Below are positions 10,347 to 21,895 of a stretch of 64,000 nucleotides of DNA, one piece after another. Under the pieces are notes generated by a model, which was not told the origin of the DNA, searched no databases, and saw nothing but the letters and a program-made list of their open reading frames with translations. The stretch comes from Haematobia irritans (Eukaryota > Arthropoda > Insecta > Diptera > Muscidae), in NCBI RefSeq assembly GCF_050003625.1, contig NC_134397.1, positions 95,707,562-95,771,561 of the forward strand, read 5' to 3'. Each line of letters starts with the position of its first letter. Position 1 is the stretch's first letter. The position numbers and the translations under genes are program-made.

Positions 10347-10628
10347 GGGCCTGTTCGTAACCGAAACTTTTTACGAGTACTAGCATTGGTAAAAATTAAA
10401 TAGAGGTGAGTATAATTTCACTAGCCCGGGTGCTATTAAGAAATTTGACATTTGTTGAAAATTCTTAACATTTACGAGATCACTAGGCTTGGCATATTTT
10501 GATTATACCAAACAAAACAAAAGTAGTTTTATTTGTTAAAGAAATGTGTACACCTGCTTAGCAATTGTTTTTCACCATAGTAAATTGATATCTCACCATA
10601 GTAAAAAGGTTCGATTTCGAACAGGCCC
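10347..10628. mobile_element. 282 bp TIR element, GGGCCTGTTCG ends
   Basis: The left end GGGCCTGTTCGTAACCGAA and the reverse complement of the right end, GGGCCTGTTCGAAATCGAA, match at 16 of 19 positions. C1 sequence lies on both sides. No clear target duplication remains. The termini resemble those at 48255-48562 (CCTGTTC). Confidence 0.6.
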
Positions 10629-10904
10629 CTACTTATAATTTAAAGACAATGTCATTAATTTTGAATTATTAAAGCCACGTTGTTCTTAGTCAAACAAAAT
10701 TTTCTTTCATCTAAAGATTTTTATGTCGAATTAATTAAACTTTATTAACTTAATCCAAAAACGACATCATTGAAAGGTTTATCGACTTTTGGATAAGGAA
10801 AAAAACTTTATATGAGAGAAATACGTTTTCTATGGTAAGCAAAAAACGCATTCGTATTTTAAGGACAAGGAACCTTTGGCCTCACGAGAAGATTTTTTTC
10901 AGTG

Positions 10905-11228
10905 TGATTTCGTCCGAAACCTCTTGATCTTTTATAATTTTTTCACAAATTTGCCCAAAAAATAGGTATCGTGCATACGTTCGTTTCAATGATTTGATAG
11001 CATATTTCAATGATTGAATTAAAACGACGTCCTGTTCTAAATGCTTAAATAGGTTTTTCAAGATTTTTAAAAAGTATCGAATTTTCAAGACGATAACTGT
11101 CTAATTCAAATAAATTTAAACGTACTGAAACGGAGGCTGACCTAAACCTAAAGTTCATTATAAATCGTTTTCCTGCCAACAGATTTTCACCAATAAGGAA
11201 AACTGAAAATCATGTTTAAACATCAGAT
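10905..11228. other. Stretch with nothing recognised
   Basis: Between the C1 right end and the next SINE no repeat or gene signature was identified. A 68-codon minus-strand frame looks random. Confidence 0.4.
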
Positions 11229-11546
11229 GCTAGGCATCCCGATATATCAGGCTCACGTAGACTATTCAGTCCATTGTGATACCACAGTGGTGAACTTCTC
11301 TCTTATCGTTGAATGTTAAGCTCAATAACAAGGGACCTCCTTTTTATAGCCGAGTCCGAACGGCGTTACACATTGCTGTGAAACCACTTAAAGAAGCTTT
11401 GAAACACTCAGAAATGTCACCAGCATTACTGAGAGGGGATAATCCACCGCTGGAGAACTTTTTGGAGTACGGTCGAAGCAGGCATCGAACCCACGACTTT
11501 GTGTATGCAAGGCGGGCATGCTAACCACTGCACCAGGGAGGCTCCC
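11229..11546 (-). mobile_element. SINE1 copy
   Basis: Reverse orientation. The B box is read as GGGTTCGATGCC and the A-box side as GGTGCAGTGGTTAGCATG on the minus strand. The tail end is CCCGATATATCAGGCTCACG at the left, and the CCTAA tract is lost. The CACTCAGTGATAAG part carries a deletion. Confidence 0.85.
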
Positions 11547-12974
11547 TTCAGATGCTAACATCTATATATATTTTTCCGGCCCACCTTAAGACAACATACA
11601 TATACTCAAAACTGCTTACTAATTCTGGAAAAGGAATGGGAAATAGAGAGAGAGACATCATGGCACAAACTCGTAATATGGCCATGTTAACATGTAAATG
11701 GCAAAACTGCCTTTAAATGGGAAATAGGCAAGAAAAAATGAAGCACTAAACCAACTAAGCGACATGTCTGTAAATATTTTAGGCCAAAAAACGAAAATGC
11801 TCAGGGAGTGAAAAAGGAACTATTTCAGTAAATGGAAGTACATTATCGGAATGTGGGCTTAGAACTAAGAAGCAACGGGTGGAGAAATGTGATGTGAAGG
11901 TAGTCAACATCGGAGGACTATCTATGTTGGCTTCTGTAGTCCATGTTAAATTGGTCCTAAAGAAACGGAGAGTTTCTTTAATACAGAAAATGAATATCGC
12001 ATTTGGTGTTCAAGCAGAAAAGTTGCTGACATAGTAAATGACAACCTTAAGGAAATGCAATCAAGATCAAGAAAGTGAATCAGAATTGCCTCCATGTTAA
12101 TGGGATGACACATTTTCAACGAAATTGTGAATTAACAGGTTCACGATATCTCTATATAATATTTTACAGCTTTAATTGAAATTTAAAAAAAAAAAATCAG
12201 TTAACCAAAAAATAGACATAGAAAAAATTGAATCAGTTAATTTTTCAAGAAATAGAACGCGAATCTTTGCGTCCCTCCATTTAACTAATATGACTTTGGA
12301 GTACGGCAAATATTCCTTGAACCAAAGAAAATCCCTTTTGATTTAAAGAAATCTCTTAAAATTAACTCGGAAATTGACAGACGATTTTAACGGAAAGAAG
12401 CAAATTTCAAATCTGAGTAACTGATTTGTAATGAGAAGAAAGTTAAAGCAAAGATGCTGAACTTAATTAAAATTTATTTATTTTAAGGAAAGTTATCTCT
12501 AATGCTGTTTATGTTATGGGGCATCAACTTGAGGTTGCTTTATATTTGATATTAGCTCAATAGTTTTTTTCAGTGTAGTTATAAACAATAAATACCTTAG
12601 GTTTCAGGAACAATATTTTCGATAGATCGTAATAAAGCTATGATTCCAACGTATTTCAATGATTAATGTGTTAAATTTTTTTACCTGAAACAGAAATGTG
12701 ATAAAAGTTTAGTTAGTCATTAGTTGGAAAATAAAATGACGATAAAATGATGTAATAGTCTTTCGTAAATATTTTTTAACGAATTCGTTTTCAACTTCAA
12801 CAAACTTTTTAATTGGTGATATTTTTCTGGTGTATGTTCAGTTTGTGATCGATATCATTTCTTTTGGTCTACTAGAAATATTTGTGAAAGTTATACATAA
12901 CAGAATTACTTGCAGCGAAACAACATACGACACATTTCTTCTTCATTAAAATTAAATATAACATCATCAATTTT
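11547..12974. other. Mostly unrecognised, possible TIR relic at the right
   Basis: 11547-12180 shows no repeat I know. From about 12190 to 12590 the sequence resembles worn CACTGAAAA-type elements and ends TTTTTTTCAGTGTA at 12567-12580, but no matching left end was found. No convincing coding frame. Confidence 0.35.
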
Positions 12975-14870
12975 TATACCCACCACCATAGAATGGTGAC
13001 GGGGGTATAATAAGTTTGTCATTCCGTTTGTAACACATCGAAATATCGATTTCCGTCTATATAAAGTATATATATTCTTGATCAGGGAGAAATTTTAAGA
13101 CGATATAACGATGTCCGTCTGTCTGTCTGTCTGTTGTAATCACGCTACAGTCTTCAATAATGAAGCAATCGTGCTGAAATTTTGCACAAACTCGTCTTTT
13201 GTCTGCAGGCAGGTCAAGTTCGAAGATGGGCTATATCGGTCCAGGTTTTGGTATAGTCCCCATATAAACCGACCTCCCGATTTGGGGTCTTGGGCTTATA
13301 GAAATCGTAGTTTTTATCCAATTTGCCTGAAATTTGAAATCTAGAGGTATTTTATGACCATAAAGAGGTGTGCCAAAAATGGTGAGTATCGGTCCATGTT
13401 ATGGTATAGCCCCCATATAGACCGATCTCCCGATTTTAATTCTTGGGCTTATAGAAACCGCAGTTTTTATTCAATTTACCTGAAATTGGAAATCTAGAGG
13501 TATTACAGGACCACAAATATTTGTTCCAAAAATTGTGAGTATCGGTCCATGTTTTGGAATGGTCCCCATATAAAACGACCTCCCGATTTGGGGTCTTGGG
13601 CTTATAGAAATCGTAGTTTTTATCCAATTTGCCTGAAATTTGAAATCTAAAGGTATTTTATGACCATAAAGAGGTGTCCCAAAAATGGTGAGTATCGGTC
13701 CATGTTTGGTATAGCCCCCATATAGACCGATCTCCCGATATTACTTCTTGGGCTTATAGAAACCGCAGTTTTTATTCAATTTACCTGAAATTGGAAATCT
13801 AGAGGTATTGTAGGACCACAAATACGTGTGCCAAAAATTGTGAGTATCGGTCCATATTTTGGTATAGCCCCCATATAGACCGATCTCCCGATTTTACTTC
13901 TTGGGCTTATAGAAACCGCAGTTTTTATTCAATTTACCTGAAATTGGAAATCTAGAGGTATTGTAGGACCACAAATACGTGTGTCAAAAATTGTGAGTAT
14001 TGGTCCATATTTTGGTATACTCCCCATATAGAACGATCTCCCGATTTTACTTCTTGGGCTTATAGAAACCGCAGTTTTTATTCAATTTACCTGAAATTGG
14101 AAATCTAGAGGTATTACAGGACCACAAATACGTGTGCCAAAAATTGTGAGTATCGGTCCATGTTTTGGTATGGTCCCCATATAAAATGACCTCCCGGTTT
14201 GGGGTCTTGGGCTTATAGAAACCGTAGTTTTTATCCAATTTGTCTGAAATTGGAAATCTAGAGGTATTTTAGGACCATAAAGAGGTGTGCCAAAAATGGT
14301 GAGTATCGGTCCATATTTTGGTATAGCCCCCATATAGACCGATTTCCCGATTTTACTTCTTGGGCTTCTAGAATCCGAAGTTTTTATCCTATCTCCTCGG
14401 GTTTCTAGTTCTTATCTGATTTGCCTGAAATTGTAAATATTCTCGTATTTTAGGCTCACAAAAACGTGTATCGGATTAAGTTTTTATCGGTCCATTTGGT
14501 AATGCCTCCATATAGACCGACTTCACTTCTTGAGGGTGTAGAAGGCGCACTGATCATGAAAATTGCTTGAAACTCAATGTAAAATTTCCAGATTTTACTT
14601 CTACAGATTTAAGATTTCAAATCAAGACGTTATTTTATAATTTTCTTGCACACTTACAAGAGATGTTAATGATTCCTCTAAAACTAAAAATGGTTCTTAT
14701 TAATCCAGAATTTGATATAGTCCTGATAGGTGAAATCTTTAAATTTATCTTCGGGAAGTGTCCTCAAGTCCTCAAGCCCTTCTGAAATTTCAAAGGAAAC
14801 CCTAATATTTGGTTCATGGTGGAGGGTATTTAAGATTCGGCCCGGCCGAACTTACTGCTGTATATACTTG
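12975..14870 (+). mobile_element. mini-me/DINE-1-like (Helitron-like) element
   Basis: The left end TATACCCACCACCATAGAAT is followed by the dipteran core TATAAAGTATATATATTCTT, then GATCAGG and a (GTCT)n tract at 13109-13135. A 153 bp tandem array fills the middle. The right end has the palindrome TTCGGCCCGGCCGAA followed by CTTACTGCTGTATATACTTG, a Helitron-like terminal hairpin. No ORF is needed: these are non-autonomous. Confidence 0.85.
13230..14380 (+). repeat. 153 bp tandem array, eight marker positions
   Basis: The word TGGGCTTATA starts at 13291, 13444, 13597, 13749, 13902, 14055 and 14208, and a variant starts at 14361. Spacing is 153 (once 152). Units vary between GGGGTCTTGGG and ATTTTACTTCTTGGG types. 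Because 153 is 51 codons, open frames on the minus strand repeat through it; I treat these as by-products. Confidence 0.9.
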
Positions 14871-15399
14871 TTCTTAACTACTAACATCAAGGAATTCAAT
14901 TTGTTTCTCTAGCATTTATTAATCCTTAATGTAGGTAGTACACTTGTTTTCCACAATCAATGTACTCCTATTGGGGTTACATTAATAGGTCATTTTAAAT
15001 TTCATGCATTGGATTATTCATTTCCAATTTAGGAAAATAGTACTCCCCATATATTTATTATTAAAGTCATCTTTGCAGCTAAGAGCTGCGCTACGTACTG
15101 CCTAGAAGTGATTGAAATTTGTTATTAAAGTTCATAGACCGAATACGTTTTGGTACTTATAACTGAAAGAATTATTTCAGGAATTCAAACAAAATAGTAT
15201 TCAAATGGAAACAAAACTTATTTATCATTAAGAATTTATACGGTACCACGTAAAAATAATATGCTTGAGTGAAATTATGATCCAAAGACGTACTTTCTTC
15301 TATAGAAACACATTCTTGCTAATAAACTAAAGATACAAATTATTATATTTGGACGACAAACCAAATATCTTTGGGACTTAGAGAACATACAAATATTTT
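14871..15399. other. Nothing recognised
   Basis: AT-rich sequence between the mini-me-like element and family B fragments. No gene, RNA or repeat signature was seen. Confidence 0.4.
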
Positions 15400-16100
15400 A
15401 TTATATATTTTGGCAAAACAACATTATTTCATTTGGATCGAATAATACAAAATGCTTCGAACTTGAGCTACTCAAACATATTATATATTAGAAGAAATCA
15501 CAAATATAAATGTTTGGACAATACACAAAAATTTAATTGATTGAAGCAAAATGTGTTTTTGAGTATATGTTAAAGGAGCGATTTTTTTAGGGTGTGCATT
15601 TAAGGAGGACGATGCGTAAATTTGGAGAGATAATTTATTGTTGTAGTAAGCCGAAATAGTGTTTGAAGCTGTCAAAATATTATAAACACAAGTAAACAAG
15701 GAATTACATAGGATAAGGGTGCAATAATATCGAGATATCTATTTCCGACAGTATAACGTGTACAAATTCTTAATCAGGATGAAATTCCAAGACGATCTAA
15801 TTATGTCCGTCTTTTTATCTGTTGTATATTGAAATTTCGCACACAATTAGAAAAATGTGTGTTTTCACATGTTTCGATATAAACAAAATGTGTTTCGGGC
15901 AGAATTTTTTATTTTTTTTTTTTTTTATTTTATTTTATATTTATATTTTTTTTATATTTTATATTTAAGTGCAAAAATGTAATGTTCCTAAACAAGCATT
16001 AAATGTTTGGGACACATATGTTCATATGTTAGAATATATTATGATTGGGACATATATAAATTTATAAATTTCGAGGAACATATATATGTTGTGATATTTT
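15400..16100. mobile_element. Family B fragments, rearranged
   Basis: 15400-15600 matches the family B right end (AAACATATTATATATT, AAATGTTTGGACAATAC, GGAGCGATTTTTTTAGGGTG). 15855-16090 matches the left end (TTTCACATGTTTCGATATAA, GGGACACATATGTTCATATG). The order is right end before left end. A low-complexity T-rich run lies at 15905-15965. Confidence 0.5.
15705..15850 (+). repeat. Degenerate mini-me-like head
   Basis: Words AATATCGAGATATCTATTTC, TTCTTAATCAGGATGAAATT and GACGATCTAATTATGTCCGT follow the order of intact heads, without the repeat array. Confidence 0.5.
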
Positions 16101-17830
16101 ATTCAGAGAGCGGCAGAGAAAGAAATAGAGATGGAAACTGGGAGGGTTGACGAAAGATATCAACATAACAAATTGAGAGGATCAAAAGAGTGTAATTTCT
16201 GTCCTTGTATGTTGTTTCGGAAAAATGTTTTATGAGTTCAAGGCTTCGCCAAAAATTTGATATGTTTAAGTCTAAATATTATTATATTTGAATATTAATA
16301 TGAGTATATGAGTAAAGAGAATAGATATTCGGAACCAAGAGAATAGACATTAGAAAAAAAACAGCATTTGTTTTTGCCATGAGAACAGTATTTTCTGTAT
16401 TTGTGGACATGTGTTTTGTTTATCGTGTTGGCATTATGGGCACAATTTTGTTTCTTGGGTCGTCAAAAGAAATCGGAACGTACGACGAGTAAGTCAAAAT
16501 ATTCAGACAAAGGAAGTTAAAAAAAAAACAGTAGAAAATATATACAAATTACAAAGGGATCTCGTAAAAAAAATAACGAAAGGGCATTAAAAAAAATATT
16601 TTTCAGTTTAGCGGCAAAACTCGATTCTCTAAAAGTAGAATAACATTATATCTTTTTTAGCAAATTGTATTATAACTTGGTGGGGAATGATCCAAAGCAA
16701 CAATTTAAAAAGTTTATTTTCTTTAAAATTAATGAAATTATCCCCGCTTCACGTGCAAAAACTTTCACTCAATGAACTTTAACATATTTGTCCTTTTCAT
16801 CTTCTGGATAAAATTAATTGTTGCTTTGTTCTAAATAACAATGTCTGACCCGTTGGAAATCTTGGTTTGACTTGTAAACTTCACTTGTGCATAGACAATA
16901 GAGGTCTGCACAATTCTATTTCTATATGCAGAGTACACGTGTACTTGCTACATGAGTACATCTATTTAAGAGAGTCACAAAACAATTGGTACACATTTTG
17001 ATGAACACCAAAAGCTACGAGTCACTTCTTGTTGCTACTCTGATGTCTTCACTACCAACAAACACATGTTCCTCTTTCGCTCTTATTGAAGTGTACTCAG
17101 AGTGATCACGTCGAGTACATGTGAGAACAAAACTGCATAGAGTACTACATGTACAACATGCAGTTTAAGAAATAGAAAGAACAGTTATTCTACATTCTAT
17201 ATGTTTTCGGTTAATTAAAGAGAAAGGCTAACGTTAAGGTAAGTGTGTGGCATACGTAGATATATGAAATATGTGACATACATACATATCTATGGTTAAT
17301 TACAATGGAAAGTGTTGCTTTATACATAACTGAGAAATACTTTTGGTACCACGTGAAGTGAACAGAATGCATCTTGTACTATTTCTCAAGTACTTACATT
17401 TTTATTGTTCCTTTTTTTCGGAACTCATATAGTTTCGGATAAGTACATGTTAGTATTGGATAAGCAAGTGTTCTCCTCACTTCACTACTTGCGCTCTGAG
17501 AGAAAGAGTGTGTATGTACCATATTCGACAGCGAATTGCATACATGTAGTGAAAAGGTATTCGATGCAGACATACAGTCAGCAAAACAAAAGATATGAAA
17601 TAAATTGTGAAACGCTATGGAAAGTATCAAGTAAATATATGTGTATTATACCTTAAAGCTTGAGATCACAGCTACAAAACAAGAAGAAACCTAATTCGGA
17701 TTGATGTCGGTTTTGATGAAAAAAATAACAAAAACAAAAAATCGTTAATTTCGCATAGCAAAATAAAAACTTGTACACCAAAATTAAATGAAATTTTTTG
17801 GTTTAAATACTAAATATGACAAGTTTTTAA
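16101..17830. other. Mostly unrecognised AT-rich sequence
   Basis: Contains a segment shared with 2640-2760 and 26215-26320 (ACGAAAGATATCAACATAAC), then the family F piece at 16455. From 16600 to 17830 no coding or structural signature was identified. The open frames at 17394-17656 overlap on opposite strands and look random. Confidence 0.4.
16455..16530 (+). repeat. Family F dispersed repeat
   Basis: GGAACGTACGACGAGTAAGT, then CAAAATATTCAGACAAAGGA. It is nearly identical in reverse to the last bases of the window (63918-64000) and diverged at 27085-27165. Nature unknown. Confidence 0.5.
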
Positions 17831-17844
17831 TATTTTGCATGTTA

Positions 17845-18200
17845 TCTATTAGCGTTCGTTACAGCCTAAAGTATCTTTGGCATTAAGTGGGCTAGGATTT
17901 TCGTCAAATTTACGGGAATTGAGCTCCATATACCCATAAGGACGTTTTTGAGAGTTTCTTTGCAAAACATGTTAATGTTCTTAAGCTTTGTCTTCATATA
18001 TTTCCAAATGTGTTCAACTAAATTCATGTCTGGGTTCTGCAGAGGTGAGGTAATACTTTTTTGGTGTTGTATATCATGTATTCTTTAAGAAAATGGGTCA
18101 AATGCTTGGAGTCATTATCTTCGACAAACACAAATCCATCTTCCAGACCCATTTTTTGGGAAGATTCAGCCAAATTATTCTTCAGAATGTGTAAATTATA
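17845..18200 (-). pseudogene. Tc1-like transposase C-terminal relic
   Basis: Minus-strand translation gives KMGLEDGFVFVEDNDSKHLT (the second catalytic Asp region), then LKEYMIYNTKKVLP. After a frameshift it gives PLQNPDMNLVEHIWKYMKTK, which holds the third catalytic residue context (PDMNLVEHIW, DD34E type). WSSIPVNLTKILAHLMPKIL, a stop and AVTNA follow. This is the usual Tc1 order. The N-terminal two thirds and both ends are absent. Frameshift and stop mark it as dead. Confidence 0.75.
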
Positions 18201-18349
18201 TATTTTGTGTATATTCCTAAATTAGTTAATTAAAAAAAGTAACTGTGAAAACAAGCTGGTTTTCAGCTTGAAAACTAAACATAGTACTCAGCTATAGGCA
18301 AAAATGAGACGGCATGCAAATGGTGTTGAAAACCCCATAATTCTTGGAG

Positions 18350-18552
<203 letters not shown>

Positions 18553-18578
18553 CTTGATACTTATATCTTTACTTGATA

Positions 18579-19444
18579 CACGCAAAAAATAATTCTTTCC
18601 TCCCAAACGAAATTTTAGACAAACAAAGTTCGTTTCTAATTTGCTTTTCGCTGTCAGGAAGTTTATTTGGAAGAAAAGTATATACTGTTTGTGATAAACG
18701 TTTACTCTTTTCCAGGATGTAAAAACAATTTCATAAAACTAACTCAAAAAACAATCTTTTCTGGCTAATTGCATTTTCCCTCACACCTTTCTCACTTCCA
18801 CGAGGGTTTTTAGAAGAAGAAATTATACGATTTTATAAATTTTTAAAATTTTACCTTTCGCCTGGACGGAGAATCGAACCACGGACCATGCAATTGGTAA
18901 GCCAGTACACTATCCACTGAGCTACGTAGCTGTTATTGTCATCAATAGCTACCTATCCATATAAGTTATGTTAGTATAGCATAGCTTGCGGCGCCCACGA
19001 GCCGATTAATCAAACTTTATTTATCAGAAACAAACATTTAGTTGGGCACCGTGGAGCCGTTGCTACGTCCGTCTTGCATGCCAAGGGTCCGTCTTGCATG
19101 CAAAAAAAAAAGTTTTTTTTTTGTTTTTTTTTTTTACATATATTCCAAATATGTTCGAAAGATTCCGAAAAGATGTTCAACATTACGTACTACTATATCA
19201 AATTTTTACTATGAACTGTAAAATGTGTCTTATTAAAGATTTAAAGTCAGAAAAGAACAGTGCTTGATATAAACGAAATGGACTGTGTTGTTGGTTCAAA
19301 AATATTTTTTTTTATTGAAAAAATAAAAATTTTGTAACAAACGAATTTTTTTGGTGATAAAAGTTTCGAAGAAATTCAAAAAACTCTAACAAAAGAAAAA
19401 CGTTTTCGGTACACGTTATCCAAACGTTTTTTTTTCTTTGCGTG
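18579..19444. mobile_element. 866 bp TIR element, CACGCAAAAAATAATTC ends
   Basis: TA on both sides. Left CACGCAAAAAATAATTCTTT, right (reverse complement) CACGCAAAGAAAAAAAAACG. It carries SINE2 in reverse and a short SINE1-like piece near 19040. A related, larger element is at 57547. No ORF. Confidence 0.75.
18855..18935 (-). mobile_element. SINE2: tRNA-derived unit
   Basis: On the minus strand the A box TAGCTCAGTGG and B box GGTTCGATTCT are both perfect matches to the internal pol III promoter, spaced as in a tRNA (GATAGTGTACTGGCTTACCA between them). The acceptor arms do not pair, so this is not a tRNA gene. Further copies: 20140, 59125, and worn ones near 35920, 43255 and 61720. Confidence 0.75.
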
Positions 19445-19955
19445 TACTTTCCATAGCGTTTCGCAATTTATTTCACATTGGTTGGTGTACAACTTTTTTT
19501 TTTTGCTGACTATATTAGACAATCAAAAGGGTAAGCCGCTGCCACCCACAATAAACCATTTGTAACTCAAACTTTCTTTTTAGGATTCTGGGAGCATCAT
19601 ATTAACCGTACATTCCATTCCAGTATTATACCCCGGAATTGTATAGTATATTGTAAAACTATTTATATTTACTCGACTTCACGTTTTTCTTTTGTTAGTT
19701 TTTTTTTTTTTTAATTTCTTTGAAAATTTCAAACTTTTATACCAAAGACATTTGTTGTTACAAAAGTGTTATTTTTGCAATAAAAATAATAATATTCTAA
19801 AAAAAGCTTAGTCCATTTCGTTTATATCAAGCACTGTTCTTTTCTGACTGTAAATATGGTCTATTAAAGATTCGACGTTTCATTGTTAAAATTTAATATA
19901 GTAATATGTAATGTCGAACATATTTTTGGAATATATGTAAAAATAAATATAAAAA
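19445..19955. other. Worn repeat, not assigned
   Basis: GTCCATTTCGTTTATATCAA, then GCACTGTTCTTTTCTGACTG (19810-19850), is an inverted copy of a segment at 19245-19290, suggesting an inverted duplication around 19250-19850. No coding signal. Confidence 0.45.
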
Positions 19956-19959
19956 AGTT

Positions 19960-20035
19960 CGGTCGGAGCAGGGATTGAACCCAGAACCATTTGCTTGCAA
20001 GGCGGACATGCTAACCATTGCTCCACGTGGCCAAC
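19960..20035 (-). mobile_element. SINE1-type tRNA-like head
   Basis: Minus strand: GTGGAGCAATGGTTAGCATG (A-box side) and GGGTTCAATCCCTGCTCCGA (B box). No SINE1 body follows; family B/SINE2 composite sequence lies beyond. Confidence 0.6.
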
Positions 20036-20139
20036 AAATGTATGTTTCTGTTAAATAATGTTTTGTTTGCATCGGCTCGTGTGCGCCGCAAACTATGCTA
20101 TATAAATATAACTTATAACGATAATTGTCTACTGAAGAC

Positions 20140-20209
20140 AATAACAGCTACGAAGCCCATTGGATAGTGTGTTGGCTTACAAACTGTATGGTCCTCGATT
20201 CTCTGTCCA
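20140..20209 (+). mobile_element. SINE2, split by the next element
   Basis: AGCTACGAAGCCCATTGGAT, then GTGTTGGCTTACAAACTGTA, then a worn B box TCGATTCTCTGTCCA. It resumes at 21613 with CAGGCGAAATGTAAAATTT, the sequence that follows in intact copies. Confidence 0.65.
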
Positions 20210-21612
20210 CACCCAGAGAAAGGTTTGGTTGAAATTCGATCACGACAATAAAAAGATAGTTGAGGCCCATTAGTTTTAGTTGTATGAACCATATGTCAGT
20301 TATTTCTTTTATTTAATATTTGGTATAACCAATAAAATATCAATACAATCAAATCCTAGTACTCACGACCAAATATTAGTCGTTATAAATCTATTACTGA
20401 AAATCAACTTTCATTCTGTTCCGTACTGTTGTGTTACCAGATTTATTTTTTAAAATTGTCTCGGAAACCGACAGAAAGTTTGTACTATAAAAAAATTGGT
20501 TGTGATAACAAATTTGGTAGTTGTTAGTGTTGCTGCAACATTTATTTGGAAAAAGTGTCATGTCTCGAATATTTATTGAAGGCAAGGAAAATTCCCAATA
20601 GTTTATTGCTTGAGAAAGTTGGGAAAATCCAGGAGCTTGCGCACAGTTATGACCAACTTTATTAAAAGGATTGAAGGGCAATTCGTTAGATGGTCCTTCC
20701 TATACCAAAGGTAATGCTCATCAAAAAGTTAGTGTTAAAGCCAAACAGCCTAACTCTGACTTTGTGAGAGAGTCCAACTTTTAAGCAACGCCAAGATGAT
20801 TAACGCTTTCGTACCTCAAGTTCGGACACCAATAAAGGCAAGGTAAAAGAATTATTCAAAACGTCTGTAATATGAACAAATTATTGAATTTCAGTTCACC
20901 CATCATGTAATGGCCGGTAAAAAACCGAAATTTGATAATAGGAACAGTCAACAAGACCACTTTCTTTAGTTGGAGCAAATTATTCTAGAAAACACAAATA
21001 TTTGCAAATGACAATACAGGTAAGTGTTCGACGGGAGAAATTGTTATGAAATGTTCATGGTTCTTAGTTATAGGAACAACCCCAAAATTGGATCCTTGTT
21101 CCGAACTTCATTAGAATAGATGGAGAAATGCGACTTCTGTCTTACGAGAAACAAATATACGGCCAGCTAAAGTCAGTCAACTCAGGATGTGAATCAAAAC
21201 CGATGAGTGAATACAACCTGGAATCAAGAACTAATAATTAGAGTAGGCACGCAAATTGAAATTATTATCGTCTGACCAAAGAGTGGTACAGGGTACAAAC
21301 CGTGGGTAAATTTATTTCAAGAATTATATAATTAGTTGCAAATAAACAATAAATATATTAACGAAAAATTTATTGCATTTAATTTTTGGTGTAAAGTAAA
21401 TTGTAAAATATTAGTTGTTCCAATAATCTAACAAACTGCTATGCCAGACAATTGTTGGTTGTCCTAACTAACAACAAAATGGAATGGTTGTGATACCCAA
21501 TTTCAATTGGTTGTAGTAACAAATAATGTAGGTTAAATTCTAATAGTAGACGGAACCAAATAATTTGGTTGGCAAAAAAATTGGTTGCCACAACAAATTT
21601 GTTTTCTGTGTG
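20210..21612. mobile_element. 1.4 kb TIR element inside SINE2
   Basis: Left end CACCCAGAGAAAGGTTTGG, right end (reverse complement) CACACAGAAAACAAATTTG, with CA duplicated on each side (20208-20209, 21613-21614). The SINE2 host rejoins when it is removed. GGTTGTGATAACAAATTTGG-type words recur near both ends. No transposase frame. Confidence 0.6.
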
Positions 21613-21895
21613 CAGGCGAAATGTAAAATTTAACAAATTTATAAAATCGTATAATTTCTTCAACATTGTTTGTATTATAGAAAAAGGTGCTACGAACTAA
21701 AAAACCTAGTGGAAGTGAGAAAGATGTGAGGGAATATGCAATTCTTTGGGAGAAAATTCTTCCAAGCATATAATATTTTTGAGCTCAAAATGCTTCCAAA
21801 CATATAATGTGCTCACATAAAACAAACATAATCATGTTTCGGCAATATCCAATAATATATGTGGTTCCTCTAACATATGTTTGGAACATATGTTA
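21613..21895 (+). mobile_element. Family B right part
   Basis: Contains AGAAAAAGGTGCTACGAACT and GTGGAAGTGAGAAAGATGTG, as in full family B copies, then AACATATAATGTGCTCACAT words. The 21896 element cuts it. Confidence 0.55.

Larger units (their letters stand above)
9403..10904 (+). mobile_element. Family C1 TIR element with four later insertions
   Basis: Family C1 body words are split along this span: GCTTGCCCGGTTCCAAAGAT at the left, GAGAATTCAAGTAGGGATA at the SINE junction, GGCTTTGTAGTCAATATGCA near 10313, TTTATCGACTTTTGGATAAG near 10780, and the right end ATTTTTTTCAGTG. Compare the uninterrupted copy at 30524-31177. Insertions: SINE1 at 9501 (itself hit at 9773), family A at 10171 and a GGGCCTGTTCG element at 10347. 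Confidence 0.7.

Noticed and set aside
13111..14333. Several frames through the 13-14.4 kb region
   Set aside because: By-products of the 153 bp array in both orientations.
13230..14380. CRISPR-like array
   Set aside because: Units are long, contiguous and similar throughout, without unique spacers, in a eukaryotic transposon.
17394..17656. Possible genes on opposite strands near 17.5 kb
   Set aside because: Overlapping short frames of random composition with no motif, splice context or neighbours.
18855..18935. Functional tRNA gene
   Set aside because: A and B boxes are good, but the acceptor arms do not pair and SINE-type flanks follow. The other tRNA-like units have the same faults.
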